Source of the DNA: Weissella koreensis KCTC 3621
GTDB lineage: Bacteria; Bacillota; Bacilli; Lactobacillales; Lactobacillaceae
DNA length: 64,000 nucleotides
Assembly (NCBI RefSeq): GCF_000277645.1
Contig: NZ_AKGG01000014.1
Location: 1-64,000 of the forward strand
Direction: 5' to 3'
Shown: piece by piece, positions 1-6,869 of the stretch
Position numbering within the stretch: the stretch's first letter is position 1
How the letters are laid out: the number at the start of each line of letters is the position of its first letter
The notes under the pieces: model-generated
What the model saw: only the letters and a program-made list of their open reading frames with translations
What the model was told of the DNA's origin: nothing
Database searches by the model: none
Made by a program: the position numbers and the translations under genes

Positions 1-14
1 ATAATAATATAGTA

Positions 15-731
15 TCAATATATTGAATCATGATCCAGCAAATTAACAAGTTTTTTTACTTCATTGTTACGATACTCGATAATAGGAACTCCATCAAAAT
101 AATTTTGCTTATACTTCGGCTTAGCTACATTGGTTATAACCATTCTGAGACCTGAAACAGTTCGATCTCCTTTAGCAGTATAAACCTTAATTAAATAACC
201 ATTTTCACGTCCATTCAAATCAAACTTTTTCTGATAATGAATACCAAACAAAGGATTCTTTTCTACTGAATCATCAGTAACCAGAACAACACCTCGTGGA
301 TCAATCGATTCAATCCGTTCTTCAGTATTCTTATCATCAATCGCTTTAAGGTATAACAACTCATAAGCTACTCCAAATACAGACAAATCTTTTTCCAGTT
401 CGGTATCGTGAGATATATTGTCCATCTCATCAAAAGAATCTTGAATGGCTTTAATATTCTTTCCTGGTGCTGCTGTGTAGCTAAATGGTTTTCCTGTAAC
501 AAATCCAACAGCCATATCAGTAACATACTTAGCGTGATTTATTACTACCTTATTAGCTTTACTATTATTACTTAACTTACGAGTCAACACATCGTGTTTG
601 CCGTTATAATAACGATCTAACTTATCGAATCGTTTCTTGTTATGAGCTTGTTTTCGCAATATAAAGTCTAATAATTTAAGACTAGGATTATTAACATCCC
701 CTGCCAATTCTCTATCAATTGGAAATCCCAA
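15..731 (-). pseudogene. Truncated SPP1-type phage portal protein
   Basis: The product resembles the N-terminal half of SPP1 gp6-family portals, which form the head-tail connector and DNA channel. Visible hallmarks are an early NxxAKYVTDMAVGFVTGKPF stretch and DPRGVVLVTDD, typical of these portals. A TGA at 15-17 ends the frame after about 238 residues, whereas the family usually has roughly 450-510, so it is truncated. The likely start is TTG at 729-731, six bases after a strong AGGAGG; an earlier in-frame start up to 749 is possible. It follows a terminase remnant, the normal phage order, and belongs to the decayed left prophage. Confidence 0.75.
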
Positions 732-741
732 AATGTTCCTC

Positions 742-897
742 CTAACCAAAAAGGCCAGACGGTTTGTCTGACACCTTTACTGTTCTATTCTTATAAAGAA
801 CCATGAATACAAAGTAACGTATTACATCCATACTATGATCATGTTCTTTAACTGGCTTATCTTCACAACGTTTTCTGCGGTTACCTCCCAAATTATT
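742..897 (-). pseudogene. C-terminal remnant of phage terminase large subunit
   Basis: The frame closing with TAG at 742-744 reads DKPVKEHDHSMDVIRYFV, the signature near the C-terminus of phage terminase large subunits (nuclease domain end), and finishes just before the portal ribosome site as in intact phages. Only about 45-50 codons remain and an upstream in-frame TAG blocks it. The rest of the ATPase/nuclease (normally over 400 residues) is missing, and an unrelated small gene abuts it, so an internal deletion has fused two phage segments here. Confidence 0.7.
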
Positions 898-1039
898 CGT
901 TAAAAACTAATTCTTCAAGGGCTTCAGTTGTCACCTTAGAAACATTAATATTTTGCTTCTTAGCAATGTTATTTAAATATTCTGGAATAGATATATTACG
1001 TCTAACTGTCTTTGAACGACCTTTTCTATACTCTTTCAT
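893..1039 (-). CDS. Mini ribbon-helix-helix protein (HicB C-terminal-like)
   Basis: A 48-residue basic protein containing TVRRNISIPEYLNNIA followed by INVSKVTTEALEEL, the pattern of the RHH DNA-binding tail of HicB antitoxins. The usual N-terminal RNase H-like part of HicB is absent and no HicA toxin lies nearby. Its ATG overlaps the stop of the upstream membrane-protein gene by 4 bases, implying translational coupling. Its 3' end lies at the deletion junction with the terminase remnant. It could be a true mini-repressor or just a HicB remnant whose new start arose by chance. Confidence 0.5.
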   Translation of the reverse strand: MKEYRKGRSKTVRRNISIPEYLNNIAKKQNINVSKVTTEALEELVFNE

Positions 1040-1398
1040 TCCATATTAATTCCAATATGATATATTTCAAAAGTCGGATATTTTATACCACTAATTTGAA
1101 TCGCTATAGTAACAACCAGAACTATTAAAGAGCTGGTTATTGCCATCATCATCACATTATTTAATTCCCTTCTGCTTTTTTTGTCATTTAGAATACGCTT
1201 CATAATGTTTGTACTTGTTATAGATATTAATATTCCAAACATGCCAACATAGAATCCAAAAACGATAGACACAAAAGTTACTATAGAATTCATTCCATCT
1301 TTAATTCCACTCATAGAAAAGATATTAAATTTAAAAGTATAAATAAATATTCCAATAAATATAGATATAACTATTGGCATTACTTTAAATTTATTCAT
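1036..1398 (-). CDS. Small integral membrane protein, unknown function
   Basis: A 120-residue protein with about three hydrophobic segments (roughly residues 5-28, 38-62 and 83-104) and a basic loop MKRILNDKKSRRELN between the last two. A ribosome site lies just upstream (minus-strand AGAGGTG). No family recognised. It overlaps by 4 bases the start of the mini RHH gene downstream, so the two look like one transcription unit within the prophage remnant, divergent from the CI-like repressor. Confidence 0.55.
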   Translation of the reverse strand: MNKFKVMPIVISIFIGIFIYTFKFNIFSMSGIKDGMNSIVTFVSIVFGFYVGMFGILISITSTNIMKRILNDKKSRRELNNVMMMAITSSLIVLVVTIAIQISGIKYPTFEIYHIGINME

Positions 1399-1477
1399 AG
1401 TATCACCTCTTTTCTCTAATCCCTTATATCCTCTTTTATTGTATTAGGTGTAAAAACGGTTTGCATCTTTATTCTTA

Positions 1478-1588
1478 TCATATGTAGGCTTTACGTAAAT
1501 CATCTATAAACTTCCATCTTCGCTTACCACTCATAAAATAATATTCTTGAAAGTAAAGTCCATCTGTATTTTTATATGCGTATTTCAT
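1478..1588 (-). pseudogene. Short phage gene fragment
   Basis: An open stretch of 36 codons (ATG at 1586-1588, stop at 1478-1480) rich in aromatic and basic residues (YFQEYYFMSGKRRWKF). There is no good ribosome site and the frame remains open upstream of the ATG, so it looks like the tail of a longer gene lost to deletion. Function not recognised; weak call. Confidence 0.25.
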
Positions 1589-1604
1589 CGCCCTAACATC
1601 TTTT

Positions 1605-1826
1605 CTAATCTGCAAAATTTAAAATATTCTTCATTTCTTCAATGTATTTCTTTTCATATTTTGTAAATTCTGAATCGTTTTGAATTTTTTGAATTAATGA
1701 ACTCAAATAAAAACCTTTTAATGTTGTTCCCTTGCTGTTATAAATTTATCCAGCCAACCACTCATATGATCCATTAATTTTATTAAGTACATTATCAATG
1801 CGAATGTACAAAGAACTTGAGGCCAT
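1605..1826 (-). pseudogene. Frameshifted small phage protein gene
   Basis: A gene with a good ribosome site (minus-strand GGAGATG) starts at 1824-1826 as MASSSLYIRIDNVLNKING and hits TAA after 26 codons. About 20 bases further a second frame continues coherently with LSSLIQKIQNDSEFTKYEKK to a stop at 1605-1607. Together they would give a protein of about 70 residues, so the reading frame has been broken once. It is the first leftward gene after the repressor/operator region, a place for an early lytic gene. Family not recognised. Confidence 0.45.
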
Positions 1827-1884
1827 ATATTCATCTCCTTTTCTGTTTAATTTGTTAATTGAATTAATAAATTCATTTACAAAA

Positions 1885-2084
1885 AGTACAATACATTGTA
1901 CTATAAATGCATACGAAATAACCCTATATATAACACGCTTGCACTTTTTATAGTATGACAGCTAAAGCTTTCTTGTTATATTTCTAGGTTTTATTTGTTA
2001 TTCAAAATAATTAATTGTCTTAACAAACGTTATAGTACAACCTTTTGTGATTATTATAAAGGGTTAATTTCAATCAATTGTACT
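1885..2084. promoter_or_regulatory. Phage-type operator region before the repressor gene
   Basis: A perfect inverted repeat AGTACAAT-AC-ATTGTACT lies at 1885-1902. Matching half-sites occur at 2034-2040 (AGTACAA) and 2077-2084 (ATTGTACT). All lie in the intergenic space between the rightward HTH repressor and the leftward remnant genes, where a CI/Cro switch would sit. Binding by the neighbouring repressor is inferred. Confidence 0.55.
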
Positions 2085-2113
2085 TTTATTAGAAATACCG
2101 GAGTGAATTAAAA

Positions 2114-2452
2114 ATGTCTCTTTTAGATATAACTAAAAAAACAGCTAAAGAACGTGGCTTATCCCTTACAGATGTAGCAACAAAAGCAGGAATTGCACAA
2201 AAATCAATTTATCAATGGAAGACGGTTACACCGAAAGTTGATACTTTGAAAGCTGTTGCAGATGTATTAGGAGTAACTACCGATTATCTTTTAGGGACCA
2301 CAGATGAAAAAAATCCCCATCGAGCTGATGAGGATGGCATGGAAGAATTTTACAGAATAGATCTCTCTCGTGTCCCAAAGTCAGAAAGAGACACGATTAA
2401 AAAAGCGTTAGATAAATATACACGTTTCCTCTTAGATGATATGTGGAAATAA
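2114..2452 (+). CDS. CI-like XRE-family phage repressor
   Basis: A 112-residue protein whose residues about 5-65 form an XRE/HTH_3 domain (ERGLSLTDVATKAGIAQKSIYQWK, then DTLKAVADVLGVTTDYLLG). A short C-terminal tail of mixed helical character follows, possibly for dimerisation; there is no LexA-type peptidase domain. In such phages the partner is an ImmA-type peptidase, and the broken gene for one follows directly. ATG with GGAGTG upstream. It appears intact, so the relic may still produce repressor and give immunity to phages with the same operators (inferred). Confidence 0.8.
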   Translation: MSLLDITKKTAKERGLSLTDVATKAGIAQKSIYQWKTVTPKVDTLKAVADVLGVTTDYLLGTTDEKNPHRADEDGMEEFYRIDLSRVPKSERDTIKKALDKYTRFLLDDMWK

Positions 2453-2457
2453 TATAT

Positions 2458-3148
2458 ATGCTAGATACTCAATTTAAATCATTATTCAATAAATCAGCAT
2501 CCTTAGCATTAAAAGTGGCAATTTTTACTGATACAAAAGTTGACTTAATAACATGGGAAAACTATGTCCAACTTAAACTTAGAAATAAAAATAGGTGAAG
2601 AGTATTTCCCATATGAAATTAAAGACTTTTTATCTGGTAAGACTGTCTATAAAAATGGTCAACCAAGAATTGGAATAAACCCATACCTGCCTATAACTCG
2701 TCAGCCTTTCACTCTATCTCACGAATTGAGCCACTATATTTTACATATAAATAATAATTTATTTCAATCTCAAAACTTTAATAGTTTGATTAACGATGAA
2801 TTTAATGGACGAAATTTAGAAGAACAAGAAGCTGATACGTTAGTAAGCTATATAATGGTTAATCCGTATGCTTTTATGCGTGCATTCGCTCTCAAAAACA
2901 ATTAGGATGACATAACAGAATATTTTGAAATGTCCTCCACTGCTCTTTATCATCGAGTAATGTATTATCTTGTTTCTCAAAAAGAGTGCGATTTTTATGA
3001 ATCACAACGCATTATTAAAAACTATGAAAATGGTAATTATGATGAGTTGTCTTCTATGTTATACATGGATATAAATAATTTAATCGATTATGCTGGTAGT
3101 TCTGAATTCGATTTTATTTCTGAATCTATATTTGAAATTATAAGTTAA
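2458..3148 (+). pseudogene. Broken ImmA/IrrE-type metallopeptidase
   Basis: The central frame contains RQPFTLSHELSHYILHI, the zinc-binding HExxH of the ImmA/IrrE family that cleaves phage repressors after DNA damage. The N-terminal part (ATG 2458, MLDTQFKSLFNKSASLALK..ITWENY) is in a different frame, which closes at TGA just after 2590; the shift lies near 2565-2580. A TAG at 2903-2905 then interrupts the peptidase frame, which continues in the same frame (DDITEYFEMSSTALYHRVMY) to 3148. One frameshift plus one nonsense codon should abolish induction through this route. Confidence 0.75.
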
Positions 3149-3153
3149 TATCA

Positions 3154-3186
3154 TGTGCTAAGCATCCACAATAAAAGGCTCAAGGA
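3154..3186 (+). repeat. Conserved moron 5' element, copy A
   Basis: The sequence TGTGCTAAGCATCCACA is followed by ATAAAAG and an AAGGAGTAGG ribosome site. It matches copies at 3760 and 4474. A TGTG/CACA inverted pair brackets 9 bases; the GTG lies 41 bases before the start codon. Either a promoter/operator or a 5'-leader hairpin. Confidence 0.5.
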
Positions 3187-3195
3187 GTAGGTATT

Positions 3196-3729
3196 ATGAG
3201 TAAGAAGATCACTGACGAGAACGGAAACACATACGTTCAAAAGAAGCCTTTTTATAAGCGCGTCTGGTTCTGGATATTAGCAATCATTGTTGTAGCAATT
3301 ATTGCTTCAAGTATGGGTGGAGATTCAGATGATAATAGTTCAAATGGATCATCACAAGCTGCTGATTCAAGTATTAGTAATGATTCTGAATCTAGTTCAG
3401 AATCAGAAAGTGACTCATCAGTTCCAACTGAATATAAATCAGCATTAAACAAAGCTAAGTCGTATTCATCTATGATGAACATGTCTAAGGCAGGTATTTA
3501 CGACCAATTAACCGCTGATGCTGGTGAACAATTTAGTGCTGAAGCTGCACAATATGCAATTGATAATTTAGATGCTGATTATAATAAATATGCTCTGAAG
3601 AAAGCAAAGTCATACCAAGATGATATGTCAATGTCTCCAGATGCAATCCAAGAACAATTAACTTCTGACGCTGGAGAAAAATTCACTCCAGAAGAAGCAG
3701 CTTATGCTATTCAACATTTGAACGATTAA
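3196..3729 (+). CDS. Membrane-anchored Ltp-type protein (superinfection exclusion-like)
   Basis: 177 residues: a short cytoplasmic N-terminus, one membrane helix (about 23-42, VWFWILAIIVVAIIASS), a Ser/Asp-rich linker (about 43-77), then two tandem repeats (about 80-127 and 131-175) of the form AKSY..M.MS...I..QLT.DAGE.F..E.A.YAI..L. That repeat is the host cell surface-exposed lipoprotein (Ltp) family. In Streptococcus phage TP-J34 its lipoprotein member blocks DNA injection by other phages. Here no lipobox is seen; a transmembrane helix replaces it. Intact in an otherwise decayed prophage. Exclusion activity is inferred from the family. Confidence 0.7.
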   Translation: MSKKITDENGNTYVQKKPFYKRVWFWILAIIVVAIIASSMGGDSDDNSSNGSSQAADSSISNDSESSSESESDSSVPTEYKSALNKAKSYSSMMNMSKAGIYDQLTADAGEQFSAEAAQYAIDNLDADYNKYALKKAKSYQDDMSMSPDAIQEQLTSDAGEKFTPEEAAYAIQHLND

Positions 3730-3736
3730 TCCACTT

Positions 3737-3751
3737 CCCGCCTCTGGCGGG
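3737..3751 (+). terminator. Hairpin after the Ltp-type gene
   Basis: CCCGCC-TCT-GGCGGG forms a compact 6-bp GC stem 8 bases after the stop codon, followed by GATACATA rather than a T-run. A near-identical hairpin follows the next gene (4156-4173). It could be a weak terminator, a 3'-end stabiliser or part of the next leader. Confidence 0.45.
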
Positions 3752-3759
3752 ATACATAT

Positions 3760-3793
3760 ACGTGTTTAAAATTCACGATAAACTTTTTAAGGA
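3760..3793 (+). repeat. Conserved moron 5' element, copy B
   Basis: ACGTGTTTAAAATTCACG then ATAAACT and an AAGGAGTAG ribosome site. CGTG/CACG is a perfect inverted pair with 9 bases between. The GTG lies 42 bases before the start at 3804. The core TTTAAAAT could serve as a -10 box. Confidence 0.55.
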
Positions 3794-3803
3794 GTAGTTA
3801 GTT

Positions 3804-4142
3804 ATGAATGAAGAAAATAGTAAAGTAACGCCGCAAGAAGTTAAAGGATGGAGTTGGGGAGCCTTTATGTTTAGTTGGATCTGGGGATTTGGAAACAAGT
3901 CTTATCTAACATTTTTTACATTAATTCCTATCTTTGGTTTCATTTGGCGTTTCGTTTGCGGATTCAAAGGAAACGATTGGGCTTGGAAAAAAGGTAATTA
4001 TTCATCTGTTGATGAATTTAAAAAAGTTCAGTCTACTTGGAATCGTGCTGGATTGTTCTTATTTATTTTAGCCATAGCTTTATCCGTTATTATTAACATA
4101 GCCATCCGCTTTATTTTGATTCCCGATCTTTTAAACATGTAA
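3804..4142 (+). CDS. Small membrane protein with W-rich N-terminal motif
   Basis: 112 residues. The segment GWSWGAFMFSWIWGFGNKS (about 15-33), followed by hydrophobic stretches at about 34-52 and 81-107 and FKGNDWAWKKGNYSS, matches a widespread small family of uncharacterised bacterial and phage membrane proteins; no function is known to me. ATG with AAGGAG nine bases before. It is preceded by the shared 5' element and followed by a GC hairpin, like its neighbours, so it is likely one of a set of co-regulated lysogenic genes. Confidence 0.65.
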   Translation: MNEENSKVTPQEVKGWSWGAFMFSWIWGFGNKSYLTFFTLIPIFGFIWRFVCGFKGNDWAWKKGNYSSVDEFKKVQSTWNRAGLFLFILAIALSVIINIAIRFILIPDLLNM

Positions 4143-4155
4143 TACTAGTAACCTC

Positions 4156-4173
4156 ATCCCGTCTCTGCGGGAT
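4156..4173 (+). terminator. Hairpin after the W-rich membrane protein gene
   Basis: ATCCCG-TCTCTG-CGGGAT gives a 6-bp stem starting 13 bases after the stop. It parallels the hairpin at 3737-3751, again followed by ACATA without a T-run. Confidence 0.4.
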
Positions 4174-4213
4174 ACATAAATATTTACATTGAAAGGCATA
4201 ACAAGGATTTAAT

Positions 4214-4339
4214 ATGACACACTTTTCAAACACTATAGCTCCACCCTATATAATGTTAATTACAGCTTTACTAACATTTTTATGCGTAATAATTTTCATT
4301 ATATTGCTTAATTTTTATGAAAAACATTTGAAAAAATAA
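4214..4339 (+). CDS. 41-residue single-helix membrane peptide
   Basis: The open frame codes for a 41-residue peptide: a short polar N-terminus (MTHFSNTIAPPY), one strongly hydrophobic helix (about 13-34), then a basic tail FYEKHLKK. An AAGGAT-like ribosome site precedes the ATG. It sits in the moron block between two genes of the same orientation; the leader shares GCGGGATACATA with the upstream gene's leader but the conserved element is degenerate. Function unknown; small size keeps confidence moderate. Confidence 0.45.
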   Translation: MTHFSNTIAPPYIMLITALLTFLCVIIFIILLNFYEKHLKK

Positions 4340-4347
4340 TAAATAAA

Positions 4348-4370
4348 AATTCCTACCAAAGTAAGGAATT
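4348..4370 (+). terminator. Weak hairpin upstream of tRNA-Met
   Basis: AATTCCTAC-CAAA-GTAAGGAATT forms an AT-rich imperfect stem (one bulged base) with A-tract on its left side and ATTG on its right. It could end the small-peptide transcript. Confidence 0.3.
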
Positions 4371-4398
4371 ATTGACCTGCAAGTCGTTAAACTGCCAC

Positions 4399-4472
4399 GG
4401 ACCTTTAGCTCAGTTGGTTAGAGCAAACGGCTCATAACCGTTCGGTCGTCGGTTCGAGTCCGACAGGGTCCA
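4399..4472 (+). tRNA. tRNA-Met (CAT), elongator type, inside prophage remnant
   Basis: A 74-base cloverleaf: acceptor GGACCTT/AGGGTCC, D-arm with TTAGCTCAGTTGGTTAGAGC, anticodon arm AACGGCTCATAACCGTT (anticodon CAT), T-arm GTCGGTTCGAGTCCGAC, discriminator A; CCA not encoded. The sequence type is elongator tRNA-Met. It lies between lysogenic-conversion genes rather than in a host tRNA cluster, and the shared 5' element of the next gene begins two bases after it. Confidence 0.9.
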
Positions 4473-4473
4473 T

Positions 4474-4513
4474 ACGTGCTTAATATCCACGGTAAACTGT
4501 TTATTTTAAGGAG
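4474..4513 (+). repeat. Conserved moron 5' element, copy C
   Basis: ACGTGCTTAATATCCACGG then TAAACT and a TTAAGGAG ribosome site. CGTG/CACG is again a perfect inverted pair with 9 bases between; the GTG is 44 bases before the start at 4520. It abuts the 3' end of tRNA-Met. Confidence 0.55.
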
Positions 4514-4519
4514 CAGGAA

Positions 4520-5455
4520 ATGGATTTAGATAAAATATTATCTATATTTAAGAAGAAAAGTTTTTTGATAACATTGCTTTGTGTATTGTTAAGCATTGTC
4601 ATGCTAATTGTGAGTGATAAAGCTAGTAAACAAAATACAGAACATAAACATGATCAAAAAACTTATTTATATATATCTGATAAATTGCTCTCTTATGATG
4701 ATCTTTCATATCATAATACTGATAAAAATGGATTATTTAAATTCAAACCGAAAACCCATAAAAATACTCATTTGACAATTTATAATGGTGAAGTTAAAAA
4801 TAAAGAAATTATCTTTGAATCTAAAAAATATGATAATTCTGAAATAACTTTAGATCTATCTAAAACAAAAGATTTTGAACAAAGCGGTGGCTTTCACATC
4901 ATCGTAGTTGCAAAGCAAAAAGGACTTCCTAAAAATAAGAAATCATTTGATTTATCAAATAAATCTCCACTATATGAATCTTACGTTAGTTCACTAAATA
5001 GCGTTGAAGATGAAAAAGCAAGAAAAGAATATAGTGAGAGTGTTGAAAATGTAAAAACATCTAGTTCGAGTTCCGAACAAAGTTCCACAGAAATATCTAC
5101 TTCGTCAGACTCTTCTACTGATATGAACAGTACAATTAAAGATTTAGTTGGTACTAGTTCTGATTTTAAGAAGGTAAAGGTCAATGGTAGTTACGTTGCT
5201 GATCCATATAATGCAGTAATAACCGTAACTTCTGATAAAGATGTTCGTGTAGTCATGGCGGCCATTCTTGAAAATATGCAAAAAAATGCTGGTGATAAGT
5301 TAAATAATTTTGATTCTATTTCTATCAGCATAAAAGATTCTAATGGAAATTATGCACTTAAAACTGATTACAATGTATCTACTATTATGAATAATTCAAA
5401 AGTGTACGAACCATTTAAGGTCAAGTCATTGGCTAATAGCTGGTCTGAAAATTAA
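4520..5455 (+). CDS. Membrane-anchored extracellular protein, unknown function
   Basis: 311 residues: cytoplasmic basic N-terminus, one membrane helix (about 14-30, FLITLLCVLLSIVMLIV), an extracellular-looking domain (about 45-155), a Ser/Thr/Glu-rich linker (about 175-202), and a C-terminal alpha/beta-looking domain (about 205-311) with KVKVNGSYVADPYNAVITVT. The layout (TM, domain, Ser linker, small domain) is that of phage-encoded surface proteins, but I recognise no family. ATG with AAGGAG. It shares the 5' element with the Ltp-type gene and ends before a strong terminator, closing the moron block. Confidence 0.7.
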   Translation: MDLDKILSIFKKKSFLITLLCVLLSIVMLIVSDKASKQNTEHKHDQKTYLYISDKLLSYDDLSYHNTDKNGLFKFKPKTHKNTHLTIYNGEVKNKEIIFESKKYDNSEITLDLSKTKDFEQSGGFHIIVVAKQKGLPKNKKSFDLSNKSPLYESYVSSLNSVEDEKARKEYSESVENVKTSSSSSEQSSTEISTSSDSSTDMNSTIKDLVGTSSDFKKVKVNGSYVADPYNAVITVTSDKDVRVVMAAILENMQKNAGDKLNNFDSISISIKDSNGNYALKTDYNVSTIMNNSKVYEPFKVKSLANSWSEN

Positions 5456-5471
5456 CACAACAAATAAAAAA

Positions 5472-5510
5472 ACGCATATCCCCAACTCCGCTAAAAGTAA
5501 GGATATGCGT
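5472..5510. terminator. Bidirectional terminator after the moron block
   Basis: A perfect 10-bp stem, ACGCATATCC / GGATATGCGT, with a 19-base loop starts 17 bases after the surface-protein stop. An A7 run on the left serves as a T-run for leftward transcripts; CAAAAAA follows on the right, so rightward termination is weaker. Confidence 0.6.
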
Positions 5511-5634
5511 CAAAAAATGAAAGTAACTAGTTAAAGCTCTTTCGAGTATTTATTATACCAGACCCGAGCATATCTTTAAAACTACTTACTCATTATTAGA
5601 TTTTTTAGGCTAGGGGCCTTAAAGGAGAAATAAG

Positions 5635-6646
5635 ATGAGTATTAAAAAACAATCTAACGGAACTTATAATGTTCGAGTTACTTTCTCGGATAATTTAGGT
5701 AAGCGCCGTGAGAAAAATAAAAAAGTATCAATTCCCTAACTTTGGCCAAGAAATGGGAACGTGATATCTTAAATAAAGTTGATGATGGTGAATTTGATAA
5801 GTTCAATTCAAACATGACGCTAAATGACGCTTTTAAATCTTGGTTAGATATTTATTCTAAAAAAGTTTTGCCATCAACTTATCGTAAAGCTGAAAATTTT
5901 ATCCATTTAAACAGGTCATGAGTACATTGGTTTCACTTGAAGTAATTCAGAAGAACCCATTTGATAAAGTTACTTTTCCAAAAGCAAAACCTGCTCCAGT
6001 ATTTATGGACCGAGTTGATTATTATAAAAAGGATCAGCTAAAATCATTTTTAGATACAGCTGAAATTTTATATGCTGATAAAAAGTACCATGTGTATGCT
6101 CTCTTCCGTCTCTTAGCGTTTTCTGGAATGCGTAAAGGTGAAGCTTTAGCTTTGGAATGGAAAGACATTAATTTTGACGGATGTACCATTGCTATTAATA
6201 AAGCCTTATCAGTAGACAAGAATGGCAATACGATTTTGAGTACGCCTAAGACAAAAGCTGGTAATCGTATTGTCAAAATTGATAAAATTACCATTAACAT
6301 ATTAAAACATTATCAAGCTATTCAAGCCACATCTATTCTTAAAAGTGGTCTAAAGGCTAAAGGATTTGTCTTTACGAATAATGACCTACAATCTTATATG
6401 AAAATTCAAAAGCCACGTAAATGGTGTGAAACAATTACTAAGAAAGCAGATTTACCTCGTATTAAAATTCATGGATTTAGACATACCTATGCTACTCTTT
6501 CAGCTCAAGCTGGAATGAATATCAAGCAACTTCAATATCAATTGGGGCATGATGATGTTCAAACAACCTTGGCAATTTATACTGCTGTAACTGAATAAAT
6601 GAAGGAAACTACTGCTGATATCTTTACCAGTTTAGTTAATTTCTAA
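5635..6646 (+). pseudogene. int: Broken tyrosine recombinase (phage integrase)
   Basis: The start at 5635 (AAAGGAG upstream) opens as MSIKKQSNGTYNVRVTFSDN, the Arm-binding N-terminus, but meets TAA near 5740. A shifted frame continues (LTLAKKWERDILNKVDDGEF) to a TGA near 5921. The catalytic domain follows from 5918 in another frame with R (SGMRKGEALALEW), HGFRHTYAT, the GH box (LGHDDVQTT) and the nucleophile in AIYTAVTE. Part of the core-binding domain appears deleted around 5915, and a TAA at 6596-6598 cuts off the last 15 codons (MKETTADIFTSLVNF). Three lesions; surely inactive. It lies at the tRNA-Ser 3' end, the expected int/att arrangement. Confidence 0.85.
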
Positions 6647-6649
6647 AAA

Positions 6650-6710
6650 GTACCCACTCAGGTACCCTTTTATTCGAACTTCGGCGAACATTTGGGGACT
6701 TCAACGAACA
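6650..6710. repeat. Tandem short repeats between int and tRNA-Ser (putative arm sites)
   Basis: GTACCC occurs at 6650 and 6662 (12-base period). ACTTC(GG/AA)CGAACA occurs at 6678-6690 and 6698-6710 (20-base period). Such pairs beside an integrase and a tRNA target resemble integrase arm-binding sites of attL. Inferred from position and repetition only. Confidence 0.4.
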
Positions 6711-6719
6711 CATGTATAA

Positions 6720-6771
6720 AAAACAAACCCCGTCATATCAACGATTATCGCGATACAACGGGATTTGTTTT
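6720..6771 (-). terminator. Terminator of tRNA-Ser
   Basis: On the minus strand AACAAATCCCGT pairs with ACGGGGTTTGTT (one mismatch) around a 24-base loop, followed by T residues. It ends leftward transcription of the tRNA. The stem includes a 13-base copy of tRNA sequence (ACAACGGGATTTG at 6755 and 6786). Confidence 0.6.
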
Positions 6772-6781
6772 TTTATATTAA

Positions 6782-6869
6782 GGAGACAACGGGATTTGAA
6801 CCCGTGCGCCGGCTCTACACCGGTTCGGCGGATTTCGAGTCCGCTGCATTACCACTCTGCCATATCTCC
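6782..6869 (-). tRNA. tRNA-Ser (CGA), prophage attachment locus
   Basis: An 88-base class II tRNA on the minus strand: acceptor GGAGATA/TGTCTCC, anticodon arm GCGGACTCGAAATCCGC (anticodon CGA), long variable arm, T-arm CGGGTTCAAATCCCG; CCA not encoded. Its 3' end faces the broken integrase, as expected for a tRNA used as phage integration site. Confidence 0.92.

Noticed and set aside
3252..3482. Minus-strand frame inside the Ltp-type gene
   Set aside because: Antisense shadow of a Ser/Asp-rich linker; no start signal.
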